This document shows positions 25,072-34,662 of a DNA stretch of 64,000 nucleotides, one piece after another. Below the pieces are notes generated by a model. That model worked only from the letters and a program-made list of their open reading frames with translations, searched no databases and was not told where the DNA came from. The number at the start of each line of letters is the position of its first letter. Within the stretch, counting starts at the first letter, position 1. The stretch covers positions 62,001 through 126,000 of the forward strand of contig CBDBDH010000002.1 in assembly GCA_965203725.1 (NCBI GenBank), written 5' to 3'. A program made the position numbers and the translations under genes. The DNA is from WTFY01 sp965203725 (GTDB taxonomy: Bacteria; Pseudomonadota; Gammaproteobacteria; UBA4575).

Positions 25072-26319
25072 ATGAGTCCATTCACGTATCGTGACAACCT
25101 GCTGCATGCCGAGGAAGTGAGCTGTTCGAAACTTGCGGGCGCTTACGGAACACCCTGCTACGTTTATTCGAAGGCCTGCATACAAAACAATTACCAGGCG
25201 TTTGACGACGCCCTGCAGGACTGGCCAACGAGAATCTGTTATGCGGTCAAGGCGAACTCCAACCTGGCCATTCTGAACCTGCTGGCCCAGCTCGGTGCCG
25301 GCTTCGATGTGGTCTCCGGAGGTGAGCTGGAGCGGGTGATCCGTGCCGGCGGAGATGCGGGAAAAGTCGTTTTTTCCGGTGTCGCCAAGCGGGCTGACGA
25401 GATCCGCCGTGCCCTGCTTGCCGGAATCCACTGTTTCAATATTGAATCCGGCGATGAGCTTGATCGCATGGAGTCCATTGCCAGGGAAATGGGGATTCCT
25501 GCCAGCGTCTCCCTGCGCGTCAACCCCGATGTCGACCCGAGCACACACCCGTACATCTCCACCGGCCTGAAGGACAACAAGTTCGGCGTGGAGATAGATC
25601 AGGCCTGGGAGCTCTACCAGAGGGTTGCACAAAGCAGCCACCTGCATGCCGTGGGGGTGGACTGTCATATCGGCTCTCAGTTGCTGGACCTGGCCCCCTT
25701 TCAGGCCTGTTTCGAGAAAATTTTCGAGCTGGTGGACCGTCTCCACGGACAGGGCATCCGGCTCCAGCATGTGGATGTGGGCGGTGGACTGGGAATCCCG
25801 TATGGCCCTGCGGATACCGCCCCCAGTCCCCAGGAGTACGCTCAGGTACTGCACCCTTTCATGCAGGACCGGCAGCTGGAACTGGTCGTTGAACCGGGCC
25901 GCGCCATTGTGGGTGGGGCGGGACTGCTGCTGTGCAGGGTGGAGTATCTGAAACACACCGCACAGAAGAATTTTGCCCTGGTGGATGCCGCCATGAATGA
26001 TTTTCTGCGCCCATCCCTGTATTCGGCCTGGCACGAGATCAGCCCGGTACACAGGGAAGCAGGAGAGGAGGTGCTCTACGATGTGGTGGGGCCCGTTTGC
26101 GAAAGCTCGGACTGGTTCGCCAGCCAGCGTAAATTGTGCATCCAGCAAGGCAGCCTGCTCGCAATCCATGATGCGGGCGCGTACGGATTTGTGATGGCCA
26201 GTAACTACAATTCCCGGATGCGTCCGGCTGAAATCCTGGTCGACGGCGATCAGGCATGGCTGATACGCAAGCGAGAGAGTGTTGAACAATTGTTTGCCGA
26301 TGAGATGATCCCGGGCTGA
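25072..26319 (+). CDS. lysA: Diaminopimelate decarboxylase
   Basis: PLP enzyme that decarboxylates meso-diaminopimelate to L-lysine. The 415-residue protein has the PLP lysine Lys60 in CYAVKANSN, the glycine-rich phosphate loop DVGGGLGIPY, the HIGSQLLDL segment, and the second-subunit catalytic cysteine in GPVCESSDWFA. Its stop overlaps the following methyltransferase start (TGATG), and dapF lies two genes down, so the group makes and uses diaminopimelate for lysine and peptidoglycan. Confidence 0.97.
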   Translation: MSPFTYRDNLLHAEEVSCSKLAGAYGTPCYVYSKACIQNNYQAFDDALQDWPTRICYAVKANSNLAILNLLAQLGAGFDVVSGGELERVIRAGGDAGKVVFSGVAKRADEIRRALLAGIHCFNIESGDELDRMESIAREMGIPASVSLRVNPDVDPSTHPYISTGLKDNKFGVEIDQAWELYQRVAQSSHLHAVGVDCHIGSQLLDLAPFQACFEKIFELVDRLHGQGIRLQHVDVGGGLGIPYGPADTAPSPQEYAQVLHPFMQDRQLELVVEPGRAIVGGAGLLLCRVEYLKHTAQKNFALVDAAMNDFLRPSLYSAWHEISPVHREAGEEVLYDVVGPVCESSDWFASQRKLCIQQGSLLAIHDAGAYGFVMASNYNSRMRPAEILVDGDQAWLIRKRESVEQLFADEMIPG

Positions 26320-26990
26320 TGGAACGTATGCCCGAACCCGAACTGATGAATGATCCTGCACAGGCCAAGGCCTATGCCCATGCAGATTTCGAGGATGCAC
26401 ACAGTGCCATCGTGGCACATTTTTGCCGCGTTTTCGGCAAGCATGAAAAGCCTCATACAATGCTGGATCTGGGCTGTGGTCCGGCAGACATCTCGATTCG
26501 TTTTGCACGGCTCTACCCGGATTGCAAGATCGATGCGGTGGACGGTGCACATTTCATGCTGGAGCAGGCACGAGGATGCATAGAGCACGCTGAGCTGCAG
26601 CAACAGATCTCGCTGCACCTGCAGCGCTTGCCGGATTGCGAGCTTCCGGAGAAAAACTATCAGGCCATTGTCTCGAACAGCCTGTTGCATCACCTTCATG
26701 ACCCTCAAGCCCTGTGGACTACAGTCCGCAACCATGCGATCCCGGGTACGGCCATCTTCATTTGTGACCTGTACAGGCCACAGACGCCGGAGCAGGCAGA
26801 AGATCTCGTCTTTCGCTATGCGGCCGGTGAACCCGAGATCCTGCGTCGCGATTTCCACAATTCGCTGCTGGCCGCATTCACGCTTGATGAAGTGCAGACC
26901 CAGCTGGACACGGCAGGTCTGCGCGGTCTGAAGCTGGAACCGATCAGTGACCGGCACCTGCTTGTCTCCGGTCGTTTTCAAGGCGCATAA
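26319..26990 (+). CDS. Class I SAM-dependent methyltransferase, substrate unknown
   Basis: A 223-residue methyltransferase with a Rossmann core. Motif I is MLDLGCGP (residues 48-55), the acidic residue ending strand 2 lies in KIDAVDGAHFML, and the motif IV region is AIVSNSLLHHLHDP. The start overlaps the lysA stop by one base, so translation is coupled, but no role in lysine synthesis is known for such a protein. Between lysA and dapF other genomes usually have no gene here. Substrate cannot be told from sequence. Confidence 0.85.
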   Translation: MERMPEPELMNDPAQAKAYAHADFEDAHSAIVAHFCRVFGKHEKPHTMLDLGCGPADISIRFARLYPDCKIDAVDGAHFMLEQARGCIEHAELQQQISLHLQRLPDCELPEKNYQAIVSNSLLHHLHDPQALWTTVRNHAIPGTAIFICDLYRPQTPEQAEDLVFRYAAGEPEILRRDFHNSLLAAFTLDEVQTQLDTAGLRGLKLEPISDRHLLVSGRFQGA

Positions 26991-27152
26991 ATTGCCCGGG
27001 GACATCGTGTTCGACTGTGGACCTGTGACTGCAGCAAGATGCGGATCAAGCAGGGGTGCACGTGAGGTTGCGCTGGCGGCGTACCGGGGAATATTCTTGG
27101 CCCAGGGGCTTGGCTTGCACGGTGTGTCTCGATAAAGAACGGGGTGGTTGGC

Positions 27153-27983
27153 ATGCATCTACAATTTGCAAAAATGCATGGATTGGGCAACGACTTTGTA
27201 GTCTTCGATGCCATTAACCAGGATGTCTGTTTGAGTCGCGAGCAGTTGCGCTGGATTGCCGATCGAAGGTTGGGCGTAGGCTGTGACCAGGTGCTGGTGG
27301 TGAGGTCTGCATCGGAACCTGGAGTCGACTTTGATTATCAGGTCTTTAACAGCAATGGAAAGGAAGCTGAACAGTGCGGGAACGGGGCACGCTGCATCGG
27401 CAGATTCCTCAGGAACAACAATCTCGTACACAAGAACTCAATCAGCATCAAAACCGTCAGCGGCATATACCGGATCAGTCTTCATGAGGATGACCTGGTG
27501 ACCGTCGATATGGGTCCACCCGTGTTTGAGCCCGAGAAAATCCCGTTTACCGCCGAACGAACTTCGACAAGTTACCTGCTTGAGGTCGGCGAACAACAGG
27601 TCGAGATCGGCGCGGTTTCAATGGGAAATCCGCATGCTGTGATGCAGGTAGACAGTATCGAGCATGCGCCCGTGAGCACGCTCGGCCCCAAAATCGAAAC
27701 TCACCCGGCGTTTCCCCGAAAAGCCAACGTCGGTTTCATGCAGATTCTGGATTCCCGGAATATTGCCCTGCGTGTCTTTGAAAGGGATGTAGGAGAAACC
27801 AGTGCCTGCGGCACGGGCGCGTGTGCGGCCGTGGCGGTAGGCCGGTTGCGGAAACTGCTCGATTCGAAAGTGTCCGTCGAGTTGCCCGGAGGGCGTTTGC
27901 TGATTGAATGTGACCACCCGGATCAGCCCGTTTTCATGACCGGTCCTGCAACATTGAGTTTTGAAGGTAGCCTGACGCTGTGA
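27153..27983 (+). CDS. dapF: Diaminopimelate epimerase
   Basis: Converts LL- to meso-diaminopimelate without cofactor, using two cysteines as acid and base. Both are present: Cys75 in EQCGNGARC and Cys219 in SACGTGACA. The 276-residue protein starts MHLQFAKMHGLGNDFVVFD from ATG 27153. A GTG nine bases upstream is in frame but gives an atypical start. DUF484, which commonly sits between dapF and xerC, is missing here. Confidence 0.97.
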   Translation: MHLQFAKMHGLGNDFVVFDAINQDVCLSREQLRWIADRRLGVGCDQVLVVRSASEPGVDFDYQVFNSNGKEAEQCGNGARCIGRFLRNNNLVHKNSISIKTVSGIYRISLHEDDLVTVDMGPPVFEPEKIPFTAERTSTSYLLEVGEQQVEIGAVSMGNPHAVMQVDSIEHAPVSTLGPKIETHPAFPRKANVGFMQILDSRNIALRVFERDVGETSACGTGACAAVAVGRLRKLLDSKVSVELPGGRLLIECDHPDQPVFMTGPATLSFEGSLTL

Positions 27984-28214
27984 GCACGCGTGTTTTTTCG
28001 TGTACGGCCTCAACAGGCGATTTCCCCGGTTGAACCCCGGGTACCGGTACACTGTTCCTGGGAAGCCGGGTCAGGAATGCCATCATGATGCAGCAACGGC
28101 TTGCTGCCGCTCGGCTGCTCCCGCCTCTTCGCCCTGTCATGGACAGGGCCCTTGTTTCCCTTTGCTCAGATCAAGTGGTACGGTAAGGAGACATGATCGC
28201 TATCGGGCAACGAA
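27984..28214. other. Non-coding gap with two perfect hairpins
   Basis: No gene is seen between dapF and xerC. A TTTTTT run follows just after the dapF stop. Two perfect hairpins lie further on: CAGCAA-CGGC-TTGCTG (28090-28105) and GCCCTGTC-ATG-GACAGGGC (28131-28149). The second is followed by a pyrimidine-rich stretch and could be a weak terminator or an mRNA leader element of xerC. Confidence 0.4.
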
Positions 28215-29162
28215 ATGGCTACAGCAAGCGGTTTGCCAAGCACCCATGATCTCGTTCGCAGATATCTGCGCTACCTGAGTGATGAGCGCAGGTATTCCCC
28301 TGCCACCGTGGAAAACTACCGGAGGGACATCCTGCAATTCGTGGGGTTCGTGGAGTCGGACAAGGTAAAGAACTGCTGTCAGGCGGATGCGCTGCATGTG
28401 CGTAATTTTGCCGGGTCGCGAAGAAGGCAGGGGATTTCTGCACGCAGTTTGCAGCGCAGCCTGAGCGCTCTCAGGGGGTTCTACAGCTACCTGCAGCGAG
28501 AACGGCTGGTAGGGAATAATCCTGTTACGGATGTGAGCGCACCGGGTGCCAAGAAAAAGCTTCCCGAACTGCTGGATGTGGACGAAATCAACTGCCTGCT
28601 TGCACAGGCCCCGCAAGGCCCGCTTGAAATGCGTGACCATGCGATGATGGAGCTTATGTATTCATCCGGGCTGCGCTTGGTTGAACTGGTCAATCTGGAT
28701 ATTGAAGACCTGGATTTGCCCCAAGGCCAGGTGCACGTACTGGGCAAAGGCAACAAGCCACGCTACCTGCCCGTGGGGCATGCGGCCCGCAAGTCGCTCG
28801 CAAAGTGGCTGGATGCGCGCAAGGCCTGGGTTGCCGAGGATGAAAATGCGGTATTCATCAGCAAGCGCGGCCGGCGATTGTCCGCACGTGCCGTACAGCA
28901 GCGCATGGCACGGCTTGCCCGCAAGCATGGCTTGGACAAGCATGTCCACCCGCACATGCTGCGTCATTCGTTTGCGAGTCATCTGCTGGAATCCAGCGGC
29001 GATCTGAGAGCCGTGCAGGAAATGCTGGGGCATGCAGACATCAGCACGACACAGATCTATACCCACCTGGATTTTCAACACCTTGCGCAGGTCTATGACC
29101 GCACGCATCCGCGTGCCCGGAAAAACCCATCCCGCAAAAGATCCGCTTCTGGCGAAAAATAA
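28215..29162 (+). CDS. xerC: Tyrosine recombinase XerC
   Basis: Site-specific recombinase that with XerD resolves chromosome dimers at dif. An N-terminal SAM-like DNA-binding domain occupies about residues 8-100. The catalytic domain has Arg154 (SGLRLVEL), HMLRHSFASHLL (the H-x-x-R box), the histidine in LGHADISTTQ, and the nucleophile Tyr282 in IYTHL. At 315 residues it has the normal size. Its place after dapF is the conserved chromosomal one, so this is the housekeeping enzyme, not a mobile-element integrase. Confidence 0.95.
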   Translation: MATASGLPSTHDLVRRYLRYLSDERRYSPATVENYRRDILQFVGFVESDKVKNCCQADALHVRNFAGSRRRQGISARSLQRSLSALRGFYSYLQRERLVGNNPVTDVSAPGAKKKLPELLDVDEINCLLAQAPQGPLEMRDHAMMELMYSSGLRLVELVNLDIEDLDLPQGQVHVLGKGNKPRYLPVGHAARKSLAKWLDARKAWVAEDENAVFISKRGRRLSARAVQQRMARLARKHGLDKHVHPHMLRHSFASHLLESSGDLRAVQEMLGHADISTTQIYTHLDFQHLAQVYDRTHPRARKNPSRKRSASGEK

Positions 29163-29287
29163 TACACACCATTCGCCCGGTATAATCTGCCTGTGGTTTT
29201 TGATAATCTGGCTTCGACAAGGCGTCGGGATTGCTCCTTGTATTCGATATTCTGCAACTAAGAACCTGTCACACGGGCGCTACGTGA

Positions 29288-29821
29288 ATGCAACAGTTTG
29301 AAGGTACTACGATTCTCAGTGTCAGACGCAATGGCAAGGTGGCACTGGGGGGAGATGGCCAGGTGTCTCTGGGCAACACCATCATGAAGGCCAATGCATG
29401 TAAAATCCGCAGGCTGTACGAGGACAAGGTCATTGCGGGCTTTGCCGGAGGAACCGCCGATGCGTTTACCCTGTTCGGGCGTTTTGAATCCAAGCTTGAG
29501 CAGCACAATGGCCAGCTGACCCGTGCCGCCGTGGAGCTTGCCAAGGACTGGCGTACTGATCGTATGCTGCGCAGGCTGGAAGCCCTGCTCGCAGTAGCGG
29601 ATCAATCCACGTCGCTGATCATTTCAGGCAATGGCGATGTCATCGAGCCGGAAGACGCCCTGGTCGCGATTGGTTCCGGGGGACCGTATGCGCAGGCCGC
29701 AGCCCGGGCCCTGCTGGACGACACCGGATTGAGCGCCAGGGAGATTGTACTCAAGGCACTGAATATTGCAGCGGGCATTTGCATCTACACCAATACAAGT
29801 ATCTCGGTTGAAGAACTGTAG
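29288..29821 (+). CDS. hslV: ATP-dependent protease peptidase subunit HslV
   Basis: Proteolytic ring of the HslUV (ClpQY) heat-shock protease, an N-terminal threonine peptidase related to the proteasome beta subunit. The nucleophile is a threonine of GTTILSVRRNGKVALGGDGQ, so six residues (MQQFEG) must be removed; in E. coli only the initiator Met precedes the Thr. GSGGPYAQAAARALL and ELAKDWRTDRMLRRLEALL are family signatures. A perfect -10 hexamer TATAAT lies at 29181-29186 in the gap upstream, without a clear -35. hslU follows after 36 bp. Confidence 0.97.
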   Translation: MQQFEGTTILSVRRNGKVALGGDGQVSLGNTIMKANACKIRRLYEDKVIAGFAGGTADAFTLFGRFESKLEQHNGQLTRAAVELAKDWRTDRMLRRLEALLAVADQSTSLIISGNGDVIEPEDALVAIGSGGPYAQAAARALLDDTGLSAREIVLKALNIAAGICIYTNTSISVEEL

Positions 29822-29857
29822 CTTTCTGCATACCGGGTTCAGGAAACCGAACGACTC

Positions 29858-31186
29858 ATGTCAAACATGACCCCGCGAGAAATTGTCCAGGAACTCGACA
29901 AGCACATCGTCGGACAGGACGAGGCAAAGCGGGCAGTGGCCATCGCATTGCGCAACCGATGGCGCCGCCAGCAGTTGCCGGAAGCATTGCGCGTGGAAGT
30001 CACCCCGAAAAACATACTGATGATCGGGCCTACCGGTGTGGGGAAAACCGAAATCGCACGACGTCTGGCGCGTCTGGCCAATGCACCTTTTATCAAGGTC
30101 GAGGCCACCAAGTTCACCGAAGTGGGCTACGTGGGCAAGGAAGTCGATTCCATCGTCCGTGAGCTTGTCGACACCTCGGTCAAAATGATGCGCGAACAGG
30201 AGATGGAAAAAGTGAACTTTCGTGCCGAGGAGGTCGCCGAGGAGCGGATCCTGGATGCGTTGCTGCCGCCCCGGGCAGACTCCGAGACGGAGGCTACACC
30301 GGGGTCTTCAAGTGATACCAGGCAAAAGTTCAGGAAAAAATTGCGCGAGGGTGACCTGGACGATACGGAAATTGATGTTGATGTAGCAGTTGCGCCGGTC
30401 GGTGTGGAAATCATGACCCCGCCGGGCATGGAGGAAATGGCGAGCCAGTTGCAGGGCATGTTCCAGAATTTGGGAGGCAACAAGAAAAAAACCCGCAAGA
30501 TGCGCATCGAAGAAGCCATGAAAGCGCTGACGGATGAAGAGGCACACAAACTGATCAATGAAGAGGAACTGAAGGCGAAGGCTCTCGAGAATGTAGAGCA
30601 GAACGGGATCGTGTTTCTGGATGAGATCGACAAGGTTACGAAACATGGCCAGACCAGTGGTGCGGATGTCTCGCGCGAGGGCGTGCAGCGGGATTTGCTG
30701 CCGTTGGTGGAAGGCTGCACCATCACTACCAAGTATGGCATGGTCAAGACCGACCACATCCTGTTCATTGCTTCCGGGGCATTCCACGTGTCCAAACCTT
30801 CCGACCTGATACCGGAACTGCAGGGCCGGTTGCCCATTCGGGTTGAACTCAAGGCACTGACAACCGATGATTTCGTGCGCATACTGGTCGAACCCGATGC
30901 TTCGCTTACGGAGCAATATACCGAGCTGCTCGCTACGGAAGGTGTGCGACTGGGTTTTGCGGAGGATGGCATCCGCAAGGTGGCCCAGATCGCGCATGAC
31001 GTGAATGAATCCACCGAAAACATCGGTGCACGCAGACTGCACACGGTGATGGAGCGGCTGCTTGAGAAGATTTCGTTTTCCGCACCGGATGAAGGTGGTA
31101 CGTCGATCACTGTTGATCAGGCCTATGTGGATGAAAACATTGGCGAACTGGTCAAGGATGAGGACCTGAGCCGCTATATCCTGTAA
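29858..31186 (+). CDS. hslU: HslU ATPase (unfoldase of HslUV)
   Basis: AAA+ ring that unfolds substrates and feeds them to HslV. The 442-residue protein begins MTPREIVQELDKHIVGQDEAKRAVAIALRNRWRR. It has Walker A GPTGVGKTE (about residues 58-66), the pore motif GYVG (about 91-94), an intermediate domain (about 110-240), Walker B IVFLDEIDK, and ends in the RYIL tail that inserts between HslV subunits. All motifs for an active unfoldase are present. Confidence 0.97.
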   Translation: MSNMTPREIVQELDKHIVGQDEAKRAVAIALRNRWRRQQLPEALRVEVTPKNILMIGPTGVGKTEIARRLARLANAPFIKVEATKFTEVGYVGKEVDSIVRELVDTSVKMMREQEMEKVNFRAEEVAEERILDALLPPRADSETEATPGSSSDTRQKFRKKLREGDLDDTEIDVDVAVAPVGVEIMTPPGMEEMASQLQGMFQNLGGNKKKTRKMRIEEAMKALTDEEAHKLINEEELKAKALENVEQNGIVFLDEIDKVTKHGQTSGADVSREGVQRDLLPLVEGCTITTKYGMVKTDHILFIASGAFHVSKPSDLIPELQGRLPIRVELKALTTDDFVRILVEPDASLTEQYTELLATEGVRLGFAEDGIRKVAQIAHDVNESTENIGARRLHTVMERLLEKISFSAPDEGGTSITVDQAYVDENIGELVKDEDLSRYIL

Positions 31187-31231
31187 TTTGTGCAGGCATG
31201 CCAGAGATCGAGTAAGAGAGGCCGAGACACC

Positions 31232-31600
31232 TTGACGAAAAAGACACCCACCGAAATTCAACTGCATCAGAAGTCGAGGATGCTGGAGGTCGCATTTGAT
31301 GATGGCAAACGTTTTAAGCTATCGTGCGAATACCTTCGTGTACACTCGCCTTCTGCTGAAGTGGCGGGCCATGGGCCCGGACAAGGGGTGTTGCAGATAG
31401 GCAAGGAGGATGTCGGCATCAATGCCATCGAGCAGGTAGGCAACTATGCCGTTCAACTGGTCTTTGACGACAACCACGACACGGGAATCTATTCCTGGGA
31501 ATACCTTTATGAACTTGGCATTCACCAGGAACAAAAGTGGCAGACCTATCTGGAGCGTTTGAAAGAGGCGGGTTATCAACGAAAGGTCTTGAGTGAATAA
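31232..31600 (+). CDS. DUF971 (gamma-butyrobetaine hydroxylase N-terminal-like) protein
   Basis: A 122-residue protein with the DUF971 pattern: PTEIQLHQKSRMLEVAFDDGKRFKLSCEYLRVHSPSAEV, later VQLVFDDNHDTGIYSWEYLYELG. In eukaryotes this fold is the N-terminal domain of gamma-butyrobetaine hydroxylases; stand-alone bacterial forms often lie beside hslVU or Fe-S genes and their role is unknown. TTG at 31232, preceded by GAGAGG, gives the conserved N-terminus (MTKKTPTEI). A GTG at 31190 would add 14 poorly conserved residues. It sits between hslU and ubiE. Confidence 0.85.
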   Translation: MTKKTPTEIQLHQKSRMLEVAFDDGKRFKLSCEYLRVHSPSAEVAGHGPGQGVLQIGKEDVGINAIEQVGNYAVQLVFDDNHDTGIYSWEYLYELGIHQEQKWQTYLERLKEAGYQRKVLSE

Positions 31601-31698
31601 AGCCCACCTGCACCAGGACTTGGCACATGCCTTCCCTCACAAACACGAATCCTGGCAGGAATGCAGTCGTTAGCATCACATAGCACAGTACGCTTGGC

Positions 31699-32448
31699 AT
31701 GCAAGAAAAAAATACTCACTTCGGATACCAGGATGTAAGTCCCGGGGAAAAAACGGTCAAGGTCAGTGCGGTGTTCGACTCGGTGGCCAGCAAATACGAT
31801 GTGATGAACGATGCCATGTCATTCGGCCTGCACCGGATCTGGAAGCATCAATTGGTATACCTTGCAAATGTTCGCCCCAGTTTCAAGGTGCTTGATCTTG
31901 CGGCAGGCACTGCGGACCTCTCCGCATTGCTGGCACCGAAACTCGGTGAACAGGGTGAAATCACGCTGTGCGACCTGAATCTTGCCATGCTGGAACACGG
32001 GCGTGAGAAACTTGTGGACAAGGGCCTGCTGAAAAACCTGCATTACGTGCAGGCGATGGCTGAAACATTGCCTTTCCGGGAGAATTATTTCGACCGTGTT
32101 GTGCTCGCCTTCGGCCTGAGAAACTTTACGGACAAGGATCAGGCCCTGCAGGCAATATTCAGGGTGCTGAAACCGGGCGGGCAGCTGCTCGTGCTGGAGT
32201 TTTCCAGAGCCCGCAAATGGCTGCGCAGGGCTTATGATCTGTACTCTTTCGAGTTTTTGCCGAAGATGGGCAAGCTCATTGCAAGGGATGCTGCAAGTTA
32301 CCGGTATCTGGCAGAGTCCATACGCAAACACCCTGACCCGGGAACGCTGCAGTCCATGATGGAGTCCGCGGGTTTTCAGCAGTGCGATTACCTGGATATC
32401 GGCCTTGGGATCGTTTGCATCCACCGCGGCTACAAGCTCTCGGCGTAA
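31699..32448 (+). CDS. ubiE: Ubiquinone/menaquinone C-methyltransferase UbiE
   Basis: SAM-dependent methyltransferase adding the C2 (ring C-) methyl group in ubiquinone, and where present menaquinone, synthesis. The 249-residue protein has the UbiE start GYQDVSPGEKTVKVSAVFDSVASKYDVMNDAMSFGLHRIWK, the SAM motif LDLAAGTADLS (about 65-75), and NYFDRVVLAFGLRNFTDK. It is followed by ubiJ and ubiB with very short gaps, the conserved gammaproteobacterial order. Confidence 0.97.
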   Translation: MQEKNTHFGYQDVSPGEKTVKVSAVFDSVASKYDVMNDAMSFGLHRIWKHQLVYLANVRPSFKVLDLAAGTADLSALLAPKLGEQGEITLCDLNLAMLEHGREKLVDKGLLKNLHYVQAMAETLPFRENYFDRVVLAFGLRNFTDKDQALQAIFRVLKPGGQLLVLEFSRARKWLRRAYDLYSFEFLPKMGKLIARDAASYRYLAESIRKHPDPGTLQSMMESAGFQQCDYLDIGLGIVCIHRGYKLSA

Positions 32449-32455
32449 ACAAGAC

Positions 32456-33064
32456 ATGCTGGCCAAGCTCATCAACCATTCCCTGAAGAAACATTTTGAC
32501 CGCGATCCCGAGGTTGCAGGACAACTGCAAGCGCTTGAAGGCAAAAACCTGATATTTTATCTGACGGACCTGAACAAGGAATTTCTTGTTACTCCCGGAC
32601 AAGCAAGTGTCGCGGTTGCCGAGCATTTTGATCACGACACTCTTGAGATCACTGCCAGGGTTCATGCGGATGCCATGACCTTGCTGGGCATCGCTTGCGG
32701 TGTTCGATACCAGCCCTTGCTGGAGAATGGTTCTGTACATGTACAGGGTGATCTGGAAGCCGTGAGGCAGATGGGAAGGATCTTCCGTGCCGTGGAGATC
32801 GACTGGGAAGAGGTCGTGGCCCCCTGTGTCGGGGACTTGCTGGCGCATCAGTTTGGCATGTGGTTCGGCCGTGCAAACAGCTACCGACGCCGTTCAGTCA
32901 AGAACTTTCTCCTGGATGTGAGCGAATACCTGCAGGAAGAGTCCCGGGTCGTGCCTGCAAGGGCGGAAATTGAGCGCTTCCTGAAGGATGCTAGCAGTCT
33001 GGAAACTGACATCGGCCAGCTTGAAGCCCGCATCGACCGGCTTGGCAAGACTGATCGCCGATAG
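32456..33064 (+). CDS. ubiJ: Ubiquinone biosynthesis accessory factor UbiJ (SCP2 domain)
   Basis: Lipid-binding SCP2-domain protein that, with UbiK, organises the soluble complex of aerobic ubiquinone synthesis. The 202-residue reading from ATG 32456 (MLAKLINHSLKKHFDRDP) has the SCP2 fold up to about residue 105 and a helical, charged tail with coiled-coil character (ARAEIERFLKDASSLETDIGQLEARIDRL). It starts 7 bp after ubiE and ends 2 bp before ubiB. Its partner ubiK is at 57.0-57.2 kb in this window. Confidence 0.92.
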   Translation: MLAKLINHSLKKHFDRDPEVAGQLQALEGKNLIFYLTDLNKEFLVTPGQASVAVAEHFDHDTLEITARVHADAMTLLGIACGVRYQPLLENGSVHVQGDLEAVRQMGRIFRAVEIDWEEVVAPCVGDLLAHQFGMWFGRANSYRRRSVKNFLLDVSEYLQEESRVVPARAEIERFLKDASSLETDIGQLEARIDRLGKTDRR

Positions 33065-33066
33065 CC

Positions 33067-34629
33067 ATGCGTTACGTCCGTTTATTTATCCGGCTTATCC
33101 GTATCAATATCATATTAGTACGGCATGGCCTGGAAGAGGTCCTGTTTGCCGTCCCCTATTTTCGACCCATACGATTTTTGCTTTTCCTGCTGCCGTGGCA
33201 CTGGTTTCGGAAAGTGGACATCACGCATGGTGTACGCATCCGCTACGTGCTGGAAGATCTGGGCCCGATCTTCGTGAAGTTCGGGCAGACGCTGTCTACG
33301 CGCCGCGACCTGTTTCCCGAAGATATTGCCGATGAACTCGCCAAGCTGCAGGACCAGGTCCCCCCGTTCCCGGGCGAAGAGGCCAAGAAGCTGATCGAGC
33401 AGGCCCTCAAGAAGTCGGTCAACGAAGCTTTTGGCGAGTTCGGCATCGAGCCCATTGCATCCGCTTCCATCGCACAGGTGCACGCGGCCAAGCTGCATGA
33501 AGGGAAGGATGTGGTGGTCAAGGTATTGCGCCCCGGTGTTGAAAAGGATGTGCGCCAGGACCTGGATCTTCTGCATGTTCTGGCATCCCTTGTGCACCGG
33601 TACTGGAAAGATTCGCATCTGTTGCAGCCTCGGGAAATAGTGCAGGAGTTCGAACAGGTTGTCCTGGGCGAACTCGATCTCATGCGCGAGGCTGCAAATG
33701 CAAGCCAGTTGCGCAGAAACTTCGAGAACTCGCCGGACCTGTATGTGCCCGAAGTCTACTTCGACCTGTGTCGGCGCAACGTCATGGTGATCGAACGCAT
33801 CTATGGCATTCCGGTCAGTGATCGGGCAGCCTTGGAACGACATGGAGTCGATCTCAAGAAACTTTCTGAACGGGGCTGCATCATCTTTTTCACACAGGTG
33901 TTCAGACACAATTTTTTTCACGGCGACATGCATCCGGGCAATATTTTCGTTTCCTACGAGAATCCGGAGGACCCCAAGTACATCGGGGTGGATTTCGGGG
34001 TGATCGGCACGCTGACAACGTCTGACAAAAGGTACCTGGCGGAAAATCTCCTGGCATTTTTCAATCGTGACTACCGCAGGGTGGCGGAATTGCATCTGGA
34101 ATCAGGATGGGTTCCACCGGATGTGCGGGTAGAGGAATTTGAAGCTGCCATACGCACGGTCTGCGAGCCTGTTTTCCGGCGGCCGCTCAGCGAGATCTCG
34201 TTCGGGTATCTGCTCGTGCGACTCTTCCAGACGACGCGGCGCTTCAACATGAAGGTGCAGCCCCAGCTGGTGTTGCTGGAAAAGACCATGCTGAGCATCG
34301 AGGGCCTGAGCCGTCAACTGGATCCGAGCCTCAACCTCTGGGATACGGCGAAGCCATTCATGGAGCGCTGGATGAGCGAGCAGATCGGCATGCGGGCACT
34401 GGCTTTGGGCGTGCGCAAACAGCTTCCCCGAATGGCAGAACGCCTGCCGGAAATTCCGGACCTGGTGTATACAAGCATGAAGCGGTTCGAGCAAAACAAT
34501 GAAATGCTTGAGCAGCAGAACCAGGAGTTCAAGGCGCTGCGCAGGGAAGTCAGGAAATCGAACCGGGCCATTACCGCGATTCTGATTCTCGCCTTGGCCG
34601 GTGCCCTTGCGGGCCTGTGGTATTTCTAG
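33067..34629 (+). CDS. ubiB: Ubiquinone biosynthesis ABC1/ADCK-like kinase UbiB
   Basis: Atypical protein-kinase-like ATPase required for ubiquinone synthesis. The 520-residue protein has the family's KxGQ motif (VKFGQTLSTRRDL, Lys71-Gln74), the alanine-rich nucleotide loop ASASIAQVHAA, the catalytic-loop equivalent FHGDMHPGNIF and the metal-binding VDFGVIG. The last 20 residues (AITAILILALAGALAGLWYF) form membrane anchoring helices. It completes the ubiE-ubiJ-ubiB group, and uvrD follows 33 bp later. Confidence 0.97.
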   Translation: MRYVRLFIRLIRINIILVRHGLEEVLFAVPYFRPIRFLLFLLPWHWFRKVDITHGVRIRYVLEDLGPIFVKFGQTLSTRRDLFPEDIADELAKLQDQVPPFPGEEAKKLIEQALKKSVNEAFGEFGIEPIASASIAQVHAAKLHEGKDVVVKVLRPGVEKDVRQDLDLLHVLASLVHRYWKDSHLLQPREIVQEFEQVVLGELDLMREAANASQLRRNFENSPDLYVPEVYFDLCRRNVMVIERIYGIPVSDRAALERHGVDLKKLSERGCIIFFTQVFRHNFFHGDMHPGNIFVSYENPEDPKYIGVDFGVIGTLTTSDKRYLAENLLAFFNRDYRRVAELHLESGWVPPDVRVEEFEAAIRTVCEPVFRRPLSEISFGYLLVRLFQTTRRFNMKVQPQLVLLEKTMLSIEGLSRQLDPSLNLWDTAKPFMERWMSEQIGMRALALGVRKQLPRMAERLPEIPDLVYTSMKRFEQNNEMLEQQNQEFKALRREVRKSNRAITAILILALAGALAGLWYF

Positions 34630-34662
34630 TCATCTGTTGACTGGCCAGATCCCGGCATACGG

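Noticed and set aside
28215..29162. Tyrosine recombinase as sign of a mobile element
   Set aside because: It is housekeeping XerC in its conserved place after dapF, with no attachment sites or cargo genes nearby.
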